Assembly: GCF_029784165.1 (NCBI RefSeq) | Contig: NC_073695.1 | Coordinates: 100,133,306-100,197,305, forward strand | Source: Wyeomyia smithii | Taxonomy: Eukaryota > Arthropoda > Insecta > Diptera > Culicidae | DNA: 64,000 bases | Direction of reading: 5' to 3' | Part shown: positions 1-22,348 of the stretch, in pieces | How positions within the stretch are numbered: the stretch's first letter is position 1 | Layout: each line of letters starts with the position of its first letter | The notes under the pieces: generated by a model | The model's database searches: none | The model's input: the letters and a program-made list of their open reading frames with translations, nothing else | What the model was told of the DNA's origin: nothing | Made by a program: the position numbers and the translations under genes

Positions 1-67
1 AAATTTAAAAATCTGGCACAAACATAGAGTTCCACTGTTCGATTTAAAATATTACACAACTGTTACA

Positions 68-1129
68 CTACCGTGAAACGCATATCAGTCCCATCTGTGA
101 AATCATCGAACGGAGAAAACAGCGTTTGAAGAATTGAAATGTTTAATTCAATAAAATACGCTTCCAATATTGATATGTTTTCTTCTCAGATTGATGGATT
201 TCAAAGTTTTTGATACTTTTGTTCCATAAAAAAAAAAAACAATTCATAACACTGATATGCGATTATTTTGTACTACAGCATGCAAAATAATCCCCCAAGC
301 GGGGGCCTAGCGTGGTTGGTAACGTCTCCGCCAACCACGCTCGACGCCTGGGTTCGAATCCCACCGCCGACATAGGTGTCGATGGTTGTGAGGTGGCGTG
401 ATCCACTCACAACCAACCCAACTGGTCTAGATTCAATCCTAGCCGACACCGGGGGATTTTCTGAGGCGAAAAAATCTCTGGGATCACGCCTTCCATCGCA
501 TGAGGAAGTAAAGCCGTTGGCGCCGGTCCGTTGATAAACGAGTCGTGAGTTAGGGTCCTGGGTGGAGTCGCCTCCCCGGGCGTCGGTGATTGGCACAACA
601 ACAGTGGCGGAACTAGACCGACGAAAAATAAGCGAGAATAAAAAAAAATAATCCCCTGTTAGTCCCAGTATTCATGACCATTGAGACTGAACTAGTTTGT
701 TATTGGTCACAGTTATCAAAGTTGTTTGTTTTCCTGGAAGTAAAGCATTTTGAAAGTCTGAAAATATTGTTTTATCTTTTTACGTGATAGCTCCATTGAA
801 GATTGTCTCGGTTTGAACTGGCTATTTTTGGTCACTTTTAATTTTTGTTTAGTTTTGCTTAACATTAACAAAGAAAAATAAAGTGTTGTGGAAAAAGGCA
901 TTCAAGCTTCGAATACAGACGTTATTTTCTATAATATCAATTATGGGACTGGTATGCGTTTATTTTTTAGATGGGACAAGATGGGACCTGATATTTTCTA
1001 CAAATTCAACAGAACAAACTATTATATTTTTCACATTTATTTTGAGAAGCGTGGGTGATTCTATTCGCTGATGATAATAACTCAAAATCGACGAAAATAC
1101 AGATGGGACTGATATGCGTTTCATGGCAG
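68..1129. mobile_element. Non-autonomous TIR element with 4-bp TSD (copy 1)
   Basis: The ends form an imperfect inverted repeat of about 30 bp beginning CTACCGTGAAACGCATATCA at the left and, read inward, CTGCCATGAAACGCATATCA at the right. They are flanked by the direct repeat TACA (64-67 and 1130-1133). The inner sequence repeats the motif GGGACTGATATGCG in both orientations (near 252, 944 and 1105). A SINE has inserted at 296-645. No open frame in it resembles a transposase. A relative lies at 37331-38496. The superfamily is unknown; a 4-bp TSD is compatible with Chapaev- or Sola-type elements among others. Confidence 0.75.
296..645 (+). mobile_element. tRNA-derived SINE, Feilai-like
   Basis: A tRNA-like head carries a candidate A box (GCGTGGTTGGTAACG) near 310 and a perfect B box GGGTTCGAATCCC at 350-362. 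A body of about 250 bp and a short A-rich tail follow. It is flanked by a 12-bp direct repeat AAAATAATCCCC (284-295 and 646-657), as expected for LINE-driven insertion. Feilai is the well-known Aedes SINE of this design; assignment to that family is from memory of its layout. Confidence 0.8.
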
Positions 1130-2436
1130 TACAGGACCCATGAGGAGTACGAAAAATACATTGGAGCTAACATTATTTTTTTTATCCCACCCTAACCCCC
1201 AAGAAACGAAAGCCGAAATCACATCAGTAGTACCACAGTCTCGTATTCTGTAGGGTAAACAGGTATAATACGTCCACCCTGAGGAACATCGTCAATATTG
1301 TAGCTATGTTCATCACAAACAACAAATCTTTCATGCAGTTGGATACACTATTTAGTTGGTAATGTACTGCTATTATTTTGTTTCGTAATTACTGTTACAC
1401 AAAATATAATTTTTTGAAAAAATAAGATAAAATCGCAAGCTTTTCAATCTACCGGGACAAAACGTCCTAGATGCAGTATAATATGCCCAATGCATAAGCT
1501 TCATATGCCAGCTCAACACGCGAAGTAAAACAGCGCTTGAAGTCTCAGAAGTAAACGCTAAAGCAATGACATATCAGCCCGGCTAGCGGTGGGGCATATT
1601 GCCCGGAGCTGTAGTGTAGCAGAAATCATTGAATATTTAAGTAAATTATACCATTTTTATAGTTTCTTTACTAGATACAGATGCTTAGAGGTTCATTTGA
1701 GATATATTTATATGTGCAAATACCAGGTAATAAATTTTATACACTAGTAAAAAAACATTACGGAAACGCTGCAAGAAATTAGATCTGAAGCAGCTCAAAT
1801 CAGAATTGATTTTTATTTATTTTTTGCTGCTACAAAATAAGTATATCTCGACGTTATAAATATTAACCTATTTGAAATCTGTTTAATGTATTTTCAAGAG
1901 TGTAAGCGATACTCAAGGATACAAAAACAATTTTTCTTCACATGTCCCCCCCCCCCCCCTTTGCAAAGGGGACGTCGCATTTTTGGCCAGGACCGGTCAA
2001 AACATAAAAATCTCGCTTCGGTTATGAGACAGAATCATCGCGTCTTCGATAAAGTTGATTCACTACTTCGTGAACAATTGTCTATGAACCGTAAACATTT
2101 ATCTACTCTCCTATTTAAACTGTCCACGAAGGCCCATAGAGTACTACGTGCAGTCATTGTGACAGCTGAGAAAACACAACTTTGATGATGAAACCATATT
2201 GATCCATTGACTACCTGCAAAATGGCTTATGAACAACTTTGCGATTAATGACAAATGAAATTTCAATAATACATTTCAAATTAATCAACTTTATCGAAGA
2301 CGCGATGATTCTGTCTCATAACTGAAGTGAAAATTCTATGTTTCGACCGGTCATGGTCCAAAATTAGACCCCCTCCCCGCAAAAGGGGGAGGATCATGTG
2401 AAGACAAATTGTTATTGTATCCTCGAGTACTGCTTA

Positions 2437-3729
2437 AAGGGTGTCCACGATGAAATTGCCACACACAAAATTGATTCGCAAAATTCGAGTTTTCATCCGA
2501 TTGCCATCAAATTTTCAGGGATTGAAAAATAACCATTAAACTTCATTTTACCATTTTACTCGTATTTTATTCACAGTCCATACGCAAATGCCCGCACCTT
2601 GGCCTTAACCGCGGGCATAAGATTGTGCACAACCTGTGAATCAACCGTTTTTTGCATGTAAACCCATACTTTCTTCAGTTCCTCGACTGTCTTCATCACC
2701 TTAGGTTGTTTAAGAAGGTGCTGCTTCATAATCGCCCAGTACTTTTCGATGGGGCGGAGCTCCGGAGTGTTGGGAAGGTTGAACATTTTCGGCACGAAAT
2801 TGACCTTATTGTCCGCATACCACTTCAGCACGTCCTTGGAGTAGTGGCATGAGGCCTAATCCGGCCAGAAGATTGTTGGGACGTTGTGGGCCTTCAGGAG
2901 AAGAAGCAGCCGCTTCTGAAGGCACTCTTTCATGTACACCTGTCCGTTCATCGTGTCCTGGGTCACGAAAGGTGCACTCCCCTTCCCGCACGTGCAGATG
3001 GCTTGCCAAACGAGAAATTTCTTCGCAAATTTGGACATCTTCTGAGTGCGGACATGCTCCGGAACGCTGAACTTATCCTTGGCCGTGAAAAACAGGTTGC
3101 CGGGGATCTGTTTGAAGTCGGACTTCACACATGTTTCGTCGTCCATGATGCAGCATTCAACTTTCGTCAGCATGTTGAGGTACAACTTCCTGGCACGGGT
3201 TTTGGCGGACTTGTTCTGCTTCTCGTCGCGATTAGAGGCCTTTTGTACCTTGAACGTTCGAAGCCCAGCCTTAGTTTTGGCCTTCTGGACAAAACTTCGG
3301 CTTAGGTGCAGCTTCTTAGCCACATCCCGAACGGAGGCGTTCGGGTTTCGGTTGAAGGCCTCAACTACGCGATTGTGATTTTTTGTGTTGTACAGAAAAA
3401 GTCCTTCACTTCTGGGCTTCCGATCGGTGGTCAATCGTTCCTCGAACCGCTTAATCACTCGCGACACCGTGGAATTCGCGATTCCCAACGTTTTAGCGAT
3501 GGAACGATGCGAGAGATCCTTGTTCTCGTGATGAATGCGCAAGATTTTATCATGCACGAGCTGTTCTTTCGACTCCATTTCCGCGAGTTTCGATCGCAGG
3601 GCTTTAAAACTTGCAGGATGTATATAATGCACTATGAACTAAATCCACCCAACTTTTCATTAAATTCCACCCAACGGTTAAAATGTTAGAGCAATTTCAT
3701 AATGTGGCAATTTCATCGTGGACACCCTT
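2437..3729 (-). mobile_element. ITmD37E-type Tc1/mariner transposon
   Basis: The ends are near-perfect inverted repeats of about 27 bp beginning AAGGGTGTCCACGATGAAAT. They are flanked by the TA target duplication (2435-2436, 3730-3731) typical of IS630/Tc1/mariner elements. The 1293-bp length is normal for an intact member. It encodes one transposase with a single in-frame stop (next entry). Confidence 0.9.
2571..3632 (-). pseudogene. ITmD37E transposase with one premature stop
   Basis: Reading from 3632 down, the N-terminal part has a helix-turn-helix (LSHRSIAKTLGIANSTVSRV) and a second DNA-binding helix pair (NASVRDVAKKLHLSRSFVQ). The catalytic domain shows IMDDETCV, then IFWPD, then RPIEKYW. 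Counting through the stop codon, 37 residues separate the second Asp from the Glu, which is the defining spacing of ITmD37E elements known from mosquitoes. One TAG stop directly follows the WPD motif (about 2858); otherwise the frame is open to the end near 2571. It should therefore be inactive unless the stop is a sequencing error or is read through. Confidence 0.88.
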
Positions 3730-3731
3730 TA

Positions 3732-5580
3732 CACTTTTGATATTATTAAAAGTTATGCAATTTTCTGTTAGAGTTTTAAAAATCTGCTAATTTCTGACTG
3801 TTGGAGCTGTAACAACCACAGTTTTTAACTTCCTGTAGTATTTTACACATACGACCCACTCTATATACCACTTTTATGCTTTATTTCCAATTTTTTTTCT
3901 ATTTCCTCCTACAAGTCTAGTGAATACCTGATTATTCATATATCAGAACATTACTAAATGGAAAAAGTAATAATTTTGACTTTGCATTGACTGACAGACA
4001 TAAAAATCCAGATTTTAGACCCCCTCCCCCCTATGTAACGATAAGTAACGTTCAATGAGACTCCCCCCCCCCCCTAAAATAACGTAGCACTAAGCCCCCC
4101 GAAATTTTCGAATTTGAAGTAAAATCACAGTTACGTAACTGTTTCAACTAGTAGTTTTAATTGATAATCAGTATATGTGTAACAATAAAATACTGAAGTT
4201 TTTACTCAACATTATGGCTCCAAATGAACGTAAGTGCATTGGTCGAACGCTATATGTTACAAATATGCTCAAAAATATATTTGAAGCAACAATCTTTACA
4301 GGAAAGGGCGAATATGAAACGGTTTTTATACCAAGAATACCACTTACTCTTTAAGATCTACCATTTAATTTTAAAAGGATTCAATTCCCTGTTAGAATGG
4401 CATCTATTACTATAAATAAATCATTAGAACAATCCATTAAACAATGAGGGGTAGACTCAAGATCACCGTGTTTTTTCTACGGTCAATTATATGTTGCAAC
4501 AATTACAAAAGTTCACATCAATGGACAACGTAATTCTAATTCCCTAACAGAAAAAAAATATGTCGCTTGTTCGAGAGTTGGCTCTCCTGCAAATCAATTC
4601 ATTTTAGCTCCTGATGAAGAAACGAAAAATATGGTACATAAACAAGTTTGTAACTTGAACGGAAATAAATATATAAAATGATAGGTTGGTAAAAAATATA
4701 TAAAATACAAAAGCAGAAATTTCAACACGTGCAAGTCCATGATGCAGCTAATTTTCTATAAAATCATCGTTCGGATGATTTCCATACTTTACAATACTAA
4801 CACTACCTCCATCTGTTGCCGTGTTCGCGTTGCGTTTTGTTTTTCGACATCAGCGCTAGCGTACGTGCATGTGTCAAATTGGGAACCACAAAATCTTTAT
4901 GAGCTTGCATGACGGTGTTGTCGCACAATAACTGTTTTTTGATTGGAAGTTCAAAATGATCGTTTTTTGGCGATAATACCAGTGTTACGTCTGTTAGTCT
5001 GTGGTATAAGGGGTTGTGGAAAGTACATTCACTAAAGTGAGACTATTTTCAATGGTAGGTATTAAACGAATTTATAAGTATTGATTAACTTGAGTCAGAA
5101 TATTGAAGCAAAATTCTAATTATGATATCTCGAGTCATTTGACAGAAATATACCATACCAAGAGCGGAAAACACATTGTGAGGCACTCAAACTGCGATGA
5201 GTAAACCACGAGGCCATCTTCATGCATGCTTCAACTCTTCGACATTACAACTGTTCTTGAATTCGACCACCAAGAGAAACGCATTAAAAACTGTTCGAAT
5301 AATAAAACCACTACAAAAAGAAAACATAGGACTGATCCCCGTTTCATTTTAAACTTGCAAAGTAATTCAGCATTGCAGCCTTTGGTCACATATAAAAAAT
5401 GAGCTGTAGTGAACTAAAACGAATTATTGGAATTTGTTGCAGAAAAAAAAATGCGATTCTTAATCCAAATAAGAGATAATAGCTCAAGTATTAATGATAA
5501 ATATTAGTAAACAAAGAGTATGTGTCTCCAATCACAAATAGTGACTTCTCAACACTGTCAGTAAAATTGTAATTTTAATT
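3732..5580. other. No gene recognised
   Basis: This is AT-rich intergenic sequence. C-rich tracts near 4020 and 4065, with a GTAACGATAAGTAACG motif between them, look like transposon debris. Small open frames here have no recognisable features. Confidence 0.4.
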
Positions 5581-5674
5581 GTTAAGATTTGTTTTGCTTT
5601 TGCAATGAGGACTTATCATTCGTAGGGATTAAAGCCTACTTGTCAAAAAAGGGAAGTAAACAACCATGCTTGGT

Positions 5675-6672
5675 TCCACCTTTTTTTTGCTCTTTGAATG
5701 CACATTGGGCTATATTTTGTCAGGGAGGAAGAATTCGGCCAAGTCATATATGCAGCTCTTGTAGAGACACTCTATCTTTACAATTTGTCTGAACCAGAGC
5801 CTGACAAAGTCATTTTCAATTGACAATTATCAGTTTATAGTGACGCTTTGAGCCATCGCTTTCAATTAAAAAAGCTTTTGTATCATTTTCGAGCACTTCG
5901 TGAGTCACATGACACCCAGTCGAAAGCTCTTGCTGTGATTCTGACAACTAAAGGGCTTGAAATTGATACAAACGCTTTTCAATTGAAAGCGGAGATTATC
6001 ACCATCACTCTCAAATGACGATTCTCAATTGAAAATGACAATGAGCGCTGACGGAGACAGAAGGCTTCCATACAGTACTTCTATAGGAAAGAGGGAGGAA
6101 ATATTGATCGGAACTTGCGTAACGTATTTATTGGATGCCATTGCCGTTCTAACTACGGATTGCGGTATTAGAACACTACCATCAAACGACGCGATGCGGT
6201 GCTAATTTCAATTGAGACGCTGAAGGAAAGGAAAGAGCCTTTCTCTCCGTCACTATCTATGTCGATTGAAGTAGTCATTAGTTTCATTAGAAACGATCCG
6301 AAAGAAGTAAGAGAGAAAAAAGTGCTTCGTTGACAGTAGCCGAAAGGAATCAAGTGAAAATGAAACTGTTCGAATCGAAATGACAGCGCGAGTATATCAG
6401 TTTCGTTGTTTTGTTTCGAAAATGTAGAGCTCTGGTCTGAACATTGTAATATTGAAATTACTATAGTTCCATAGCCAGAGTTGTTTTATTTTCGTATGTA
6501 CCAAAAGAGCAGCTCTTCCGGTTTTACAGGCTTGGCCTGACTTAATACAATGTTTGGACAAATTGTAGAGATAGAGTATCGCTACAAGTGCTTCATATAC
6601 GACTTGTTCGGATTCTGTCTCCTTGACAAAATACAGCCTAATAAGCATTCAAAGAGCAGAGGAGCGAAAATC
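5675..6672. mobile_element. Foldback/TIR element with nested palindromic MITE
   Basis: Sequence at about 5685-5800 reappears inverted at about 6535-6665, sharing GCTCTTTGAATGC, ATATTTTGTCA and ACTCTATCT blocks at moderate divergence. Between the arms, about 5803-6048 forms a smaller inverted repeat whose ends share GTCATTTTCAATTGA. No coding capacity is seen. Confidence 0.55.
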
Positions 6673-8898
6673 AGAAAATTTGGTATATAGCTGTTTTATA
6701 AAAAAAAGGGATCAATATAACAAATTTCGCTCTATAAGAGCAAAATGATTGGATGAATAATTCAGAAACTATCTCCGTGGATATGAACTTCCTAATTATT
6801 CATTCTATGTTTCTGCAATTAAAAACTGATTTGCGTAATATAGATTGAACATTTCTATAAATCTATGGTTATTGCTGAAGCATCATGTTGTAATGTGATG
6901 AGTATGCGATACATTCTATCAAACATAGTTTCAATGAGGTTTTTCACAAATCCTTTTTTCTTTTCCGATCCAACCATGCCCCGAAAAACACGAATTAAAC
7001 ATTATTAAATGTACCTACAACAGCGTGCGCCATTCCACCGTGGGTCGAACGTCTCGGAACGACAATGTCTTTCCGTTTGACCTCAATATTCTGAACCTCA
7101 CCGATTCCGGTCGCATCCCGCAGGGGAAAAAAATATTACACAATTTGAAGGGTTCAGACCTCAACTGCTAAGACTTCTAATTATAAGTTTTCCCCCTGTG
7201 CGAGCGATCATCGAGAGAAGGAAAAATGCTTGCTTTGAAATTTACGCAGGCGAGAACCGAAAGCGGTGCGAAATGCGTAAGGTGAAAACCTGATGAGGAA
7301 GTTTCGTTATTGTCGTTTCTTATTCTCAGGGATGTACGATTGTGGTTGCCTAATGTGTTACTTACAAGTTTGTGCAAAAAAAAATTTTTTTTTCAAGACT
7401 CCATATTACCGTTGAAAACGTTTAATATTCTCTTATACGAAAGTAATTAGGCAACAGAATTTCCCACAACTTTGGCTTATTATGGGACCAAATACCATAA
7501 CGAAAGGAGTGCGTATCGCATGCGTTGTTTGAAAAATATAAATTAGAACAAGCGCATGCCCAGGGTACAGGTAAGCCCTTACGCGAAACCGCTTCTACTC
7601 CGTAAGGAGGATCCAACCCGACAGTGTGCTTCACGGGTCTAATTTTGGTAATAAAGGATTATTCAAATTACCGCGGGAATACAATCGGAAGGACCTGACA
7701 CGCTCTGATTCACTGTGTTAGTACGAGCTAATGGCGAAGAAAAGGTAGCATCAGCGAAAGGGACTGACCGTGTTTGGCCACTAGTCCGGGGAAGTGATTT
7801 ATGAGCTTGAAAACTAGATGCAACTAGCGAAGCAGCATCGCTTAGTAATTTATTCCTAGTTTTAGAGCGACAATTGTTTTTCGAGGTAATTCAATGTCAT
7901 ATAGAAATAATAAATAATAACACATTTGAAAATGTTTAGGGCAACAACAATTTTGGCCGATTTTATCTACAATTTCCTTCATCGTGATCCGCTCTCGACG
8001 CATGATGACGAGAACGAAAAAAACTCTAATGTCTCTAATGTATTTCTAATCATAATTTATTCACATGCTTGTACGCCTCGAAGTCGGACAAGCAGGCAGG
8101 AACAACCCGCAATGCGAGAAAACCGTGAAAGAAATCCTTCCAGTGAAAGGGTTTCCTTAGACTGCAAAAAAATGTGAAGGGAATTTCTAATACGAACAAA
8201 AGAAAGCGAAAAATTAAACTAATAAGCTACGGTTTGAGAACGATGATACTGGTTCCATTCTCCGTTTTTTTTTCACATGTCCGTCTCCTCTGGTTCCGCC
8301 GATGCATCTTCTAGTTTCTCGCGGGAAATAGAAAGAACCAGGAAGGCAAGGATTAAAATTTACAAGTTTATGATCAACAACGACGATCTCGTGGAGTCGC
8401 GCGGGCCCTTACGCATGAAAAGTGGGATAATAATAGGGCAGATCCACCCTTTTGCGTGCCAGCCGACAGAGGAAGACTCGCAGTCACACAAAAAATCGAA
8501 GCAAAATTTGACGCACGAATGACGAGATTTTGGCAGGACTTGGCACAAAATCGGAGCGGACAGGCAATCCAACGAACATTCCTCCTGCCAAACAGTTCTC
8601 ACAAAAACCGTTAGACAGGTAGCGGATCCATTTCAGACATTGTTTTCGTCGTTTTACGGTGGAAGTTGAATAACTATGTAGAACAGGTTTGAATCAGTGA
8701 TACGATAGAACAACCGAGGCGATTGCAACCTATTCTTAAAGAAAGAAGGGTTTAGGTGTCACTTTTATCTGAAGATTTCAATCGAAGATTTTAATTTCTT
8801 CCGCTGACATTAATCTTACAGTTTTGACCCCTTCTGCGATGGCTTTTGCTGTGCTGTGAGGTTCCAGTTTTGACCGATCCTGTTACTTCTTCTTGCAG
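6673..8898. other. Upstream flank of the known lin-28 exons; no exon proven
   Basis: The stretch contains GC-richer blocks (7020-7130, 7540-7640, 8080-8640) that could hold promoter, 5' UTR or the missing first exon. I looked for a phase-1 donor that would join the exon at 8899 (for example at 7571, 7886 and 8620) and each gives the wrong phase or a stop. No transposon was recognised. Confidence 0.4.
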
Positions 8899-20214
<11,316 letters not shown>

Positions 20215-21050
20215 AGGCCCCAGCTACGAGCCCTCATCGTCGTATCAATCAGGTGGTATGATGATGCAGTAGCGCTTACCATTAGTGGTTCATGTCCGTG
20301 CTGCCTACGGTTTTTAACCACGCTTATATTGTAGTACAAACACACAAACAAATGATTCCTACAAGCCAAGCAAGAACTTACCTACCTTCCTATTCATCTA
20401 CTCTACCTCACCGAAAATGACTGCAAGTTATTGAAAGAAAACGATGTTCCATACAGAATGGTATCCTTATACAGATAACAAAATACTATTCGTAATTAGT
20501 ATGTTACTATATATACAAAAAAAACGAAATGTTGGGAAGCCTTTTGCTTCCCGGTTGGTATTATCAACATTGCCAAATGACCTATATCTACAAAAAAATC
20601 ATTTAGAGTTAGTAACAAAAAAACACATATGTACTGAGAATGATCACGTTCATTCCGACCTGAAACGAAATAATTCGAAAATGTCCCCAGTGAAATGCAA
20701 CGTCTAACGGAACGCACTAGCGCGGTTTTTGAACGAATGAATGCTTGATGTAAATATAGTATGTGCAATTCTCGAGATGCATTACGAGTGCCAACAATCG
20801 TCCTTTATGAATCAAGATCTAACCATTCGAGCAACAACACATAAATCTCGAAGATATTTCGAGACGATTCTGTACATCGCAAAAAAAACCAACGAAAACC
20901 ACATCCCATCTAATAGTGGTGGAAACTAAGATCACAAAAGTTACTTAACATAAAATTGTAGAAAACGGAATAAACGCCGAGTTGCGTGTAGTGACTATAG
21001 CAGAGTTTGGTTCAGTTGAAGAGCTTTAATAAACAGTATGCCCTAATTAT
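20215..21050 (+). other. lin-28: lin-28 3' UTR (approximate end)
   Basis: This is non-coding sequence after the lin-28 stop, with no transposon signature that I can see. Two AATAAA poly(A) signals lie at 20969-20974 and 21028-21033, so the transcript probably ends near 20990 or 21050. It contains a let-7 site, listed separately. Confidence 0.6.
20403..20410 (+). promoter_or_regulatory. let-7 miRNA seed match in the lin-28 3' UTR
   Basis: CTACCTCA is a full 8-mer complement to the let-7 seed (UGAGGUAG). It lies about 190 bases past the lin-28 stop codon. let-7 repression of lin-28 is established in several animals; conservation here is inferred from this match. Confidence 0.65.
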
Positions 21051-22010
21051 TTTCGATGACAATCTCATGAAATCTGATAGAGTTTTATCAGTATTGTACT
21101 GCAGTTGGAACCTTGAGTAGCCTTTTTGGGGAAATCAAATTGTTTCATCTTTGGTGTCATACGATACTCTGACGGTTGATAACAAAAGTTACTATTTTAG
21201 CGCTGCTTATTATAATTATCATACATGTTCATATAACACAAAATTTTCAGCAGTTATCGATACTTTTCTTACCAAATTTAAAAGGATAACATTATTCCAG
21301 TAAATCTGATTTTTCTATTTTATTTATAATTCAATAAAACAATATAAAAAACAACTACTGATTATCCAATCCTAAATAGTTGAAATTGACAAATAGAGGA
21401 TTCTTCATAGTACTTTTAGAAGAAAATTTAAAAAAAGTAATGAATTTGGCCACAAGTTATTGCATTAAGCTTTATTGAAATGTCCAGAATACTGAATTTC
21501 AGTTTTGCAAAATCCACAATTCTTTTCTACAGATTCTGTAACGCTGCTTTGGGGCAAAAATTTGTGAAATATTGATAAATCGGTATATGTGGCATCCCTG
21601 CTTGCGGGTGCGCGATTTGACAGATATATGTAACGCTTATAGCAGCCATGAATCAGGGGGCTCTTGTGGCTGTCAAACTCCATACGTTTTCCATCTACCA
21701 CTCATTGATTCTGGTACCAGCGTTTCTGGTACCCACTTTTTGGTTGGTTTGCCCTAAAACAAGTGAAATAGAGTAAACGTCCCATTTTGTCGGTAGACTT
21801 GTTCTCGAGTAAATGTCGTTTTAGATGGAAAAAAACAAGAGCTCAACATTTGTTTTCAGTACAATGTGCACTTTAAATGAATAAGATAAGTTTTGCAAGC
21901 ATTTGTAATGAAATATTACTGCCGTGATGAATTTATGATTGGTAGGCAAAATGTTGACGTTTATAGGCCCCTGCCATGAATATATAATTTTAATGCAAAC
22001 GCTTGTTATA
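21051..22010. other. No gene recognised
   Basis: AT-rich intergenic sequence downstream of lin-28. No repeat boundary or coding signal was identified. Confidence 0.4.
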
Positions 22011-22018
22011 GCTTATCC

Positions 22019-22340
22019 CTAAGACAAGACGTGACGTGAATTTCTATTTCGGTTGAAGTCCAAGAGACTTAGAAAGAAAAAATTTGGGCACCAAGAAACT
22101 TAGGAAGAAAAAATTTGATAATAGAAGTATGCTTTATTGAACATAAAATAATAAATAAGAATTGAGTATTATTCGCCTATATATTGCAATTTTAATTTGT
22201 TTTATTTTCATTGACCTGCAGAAGTTGTTAAAAATAATCATTCTGGCATCAACGGTATGAAAAGTTCAAAAAAATTTCGACGGGGATGACGGCCGTTACG
22301 AAAAGAAAAATAAGAAGCCAGCTGTCACGTCTTGTCTTAG
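22019..22340. mobile_element. MITE with 8-bp TSD
   Basis: The inverted ends CTAAGACAAGACGTGAC (17 of 17 bases matching) are flanked by the exact 8-bp TSD GCTTATCC (22011-22018, 22341-22348). The 322-bp element has no coding capacity. An 8-bp TSD suggests the hAT or P group; the TIR does not decide. Confidence 0.88.
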
Positions 22341-22348
22341 GCTTATCC

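Larger units (their letters stand above)
1897..3760. mobile_element. Inverted-repeat MITE interrupted by a transposon
   Basis: Arms at about 1897-2060 and 2278-2436 are inverted copies sharing blocks such as GAGACAGAATCATCGCGTCT, a GACCGGTC core and a C-rich tract (1946-1958; matching C-rich block near 2370). The right terminus is cut at TA by the ITmD37E element at 2437-3729: CACTTTTGATA after 3731 continues the arm, pairing with AGTGTAAGC near 1899. The outer ends and TSD are not resolved. Confidence 0.6.

Noticed and set aside
2849..3378. Plus-strand frames over the D37E transposase
   Set aside because: Antisense shadows of the transposase gene.
8277..8522. 81-codon frame (MSVSSGSADASSS...) as the lin-28 N-terminus
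   Set aside because: No good donor lies in phase to join the exon at 8899, and the frame stops at 8520. It is more likely non-coding.
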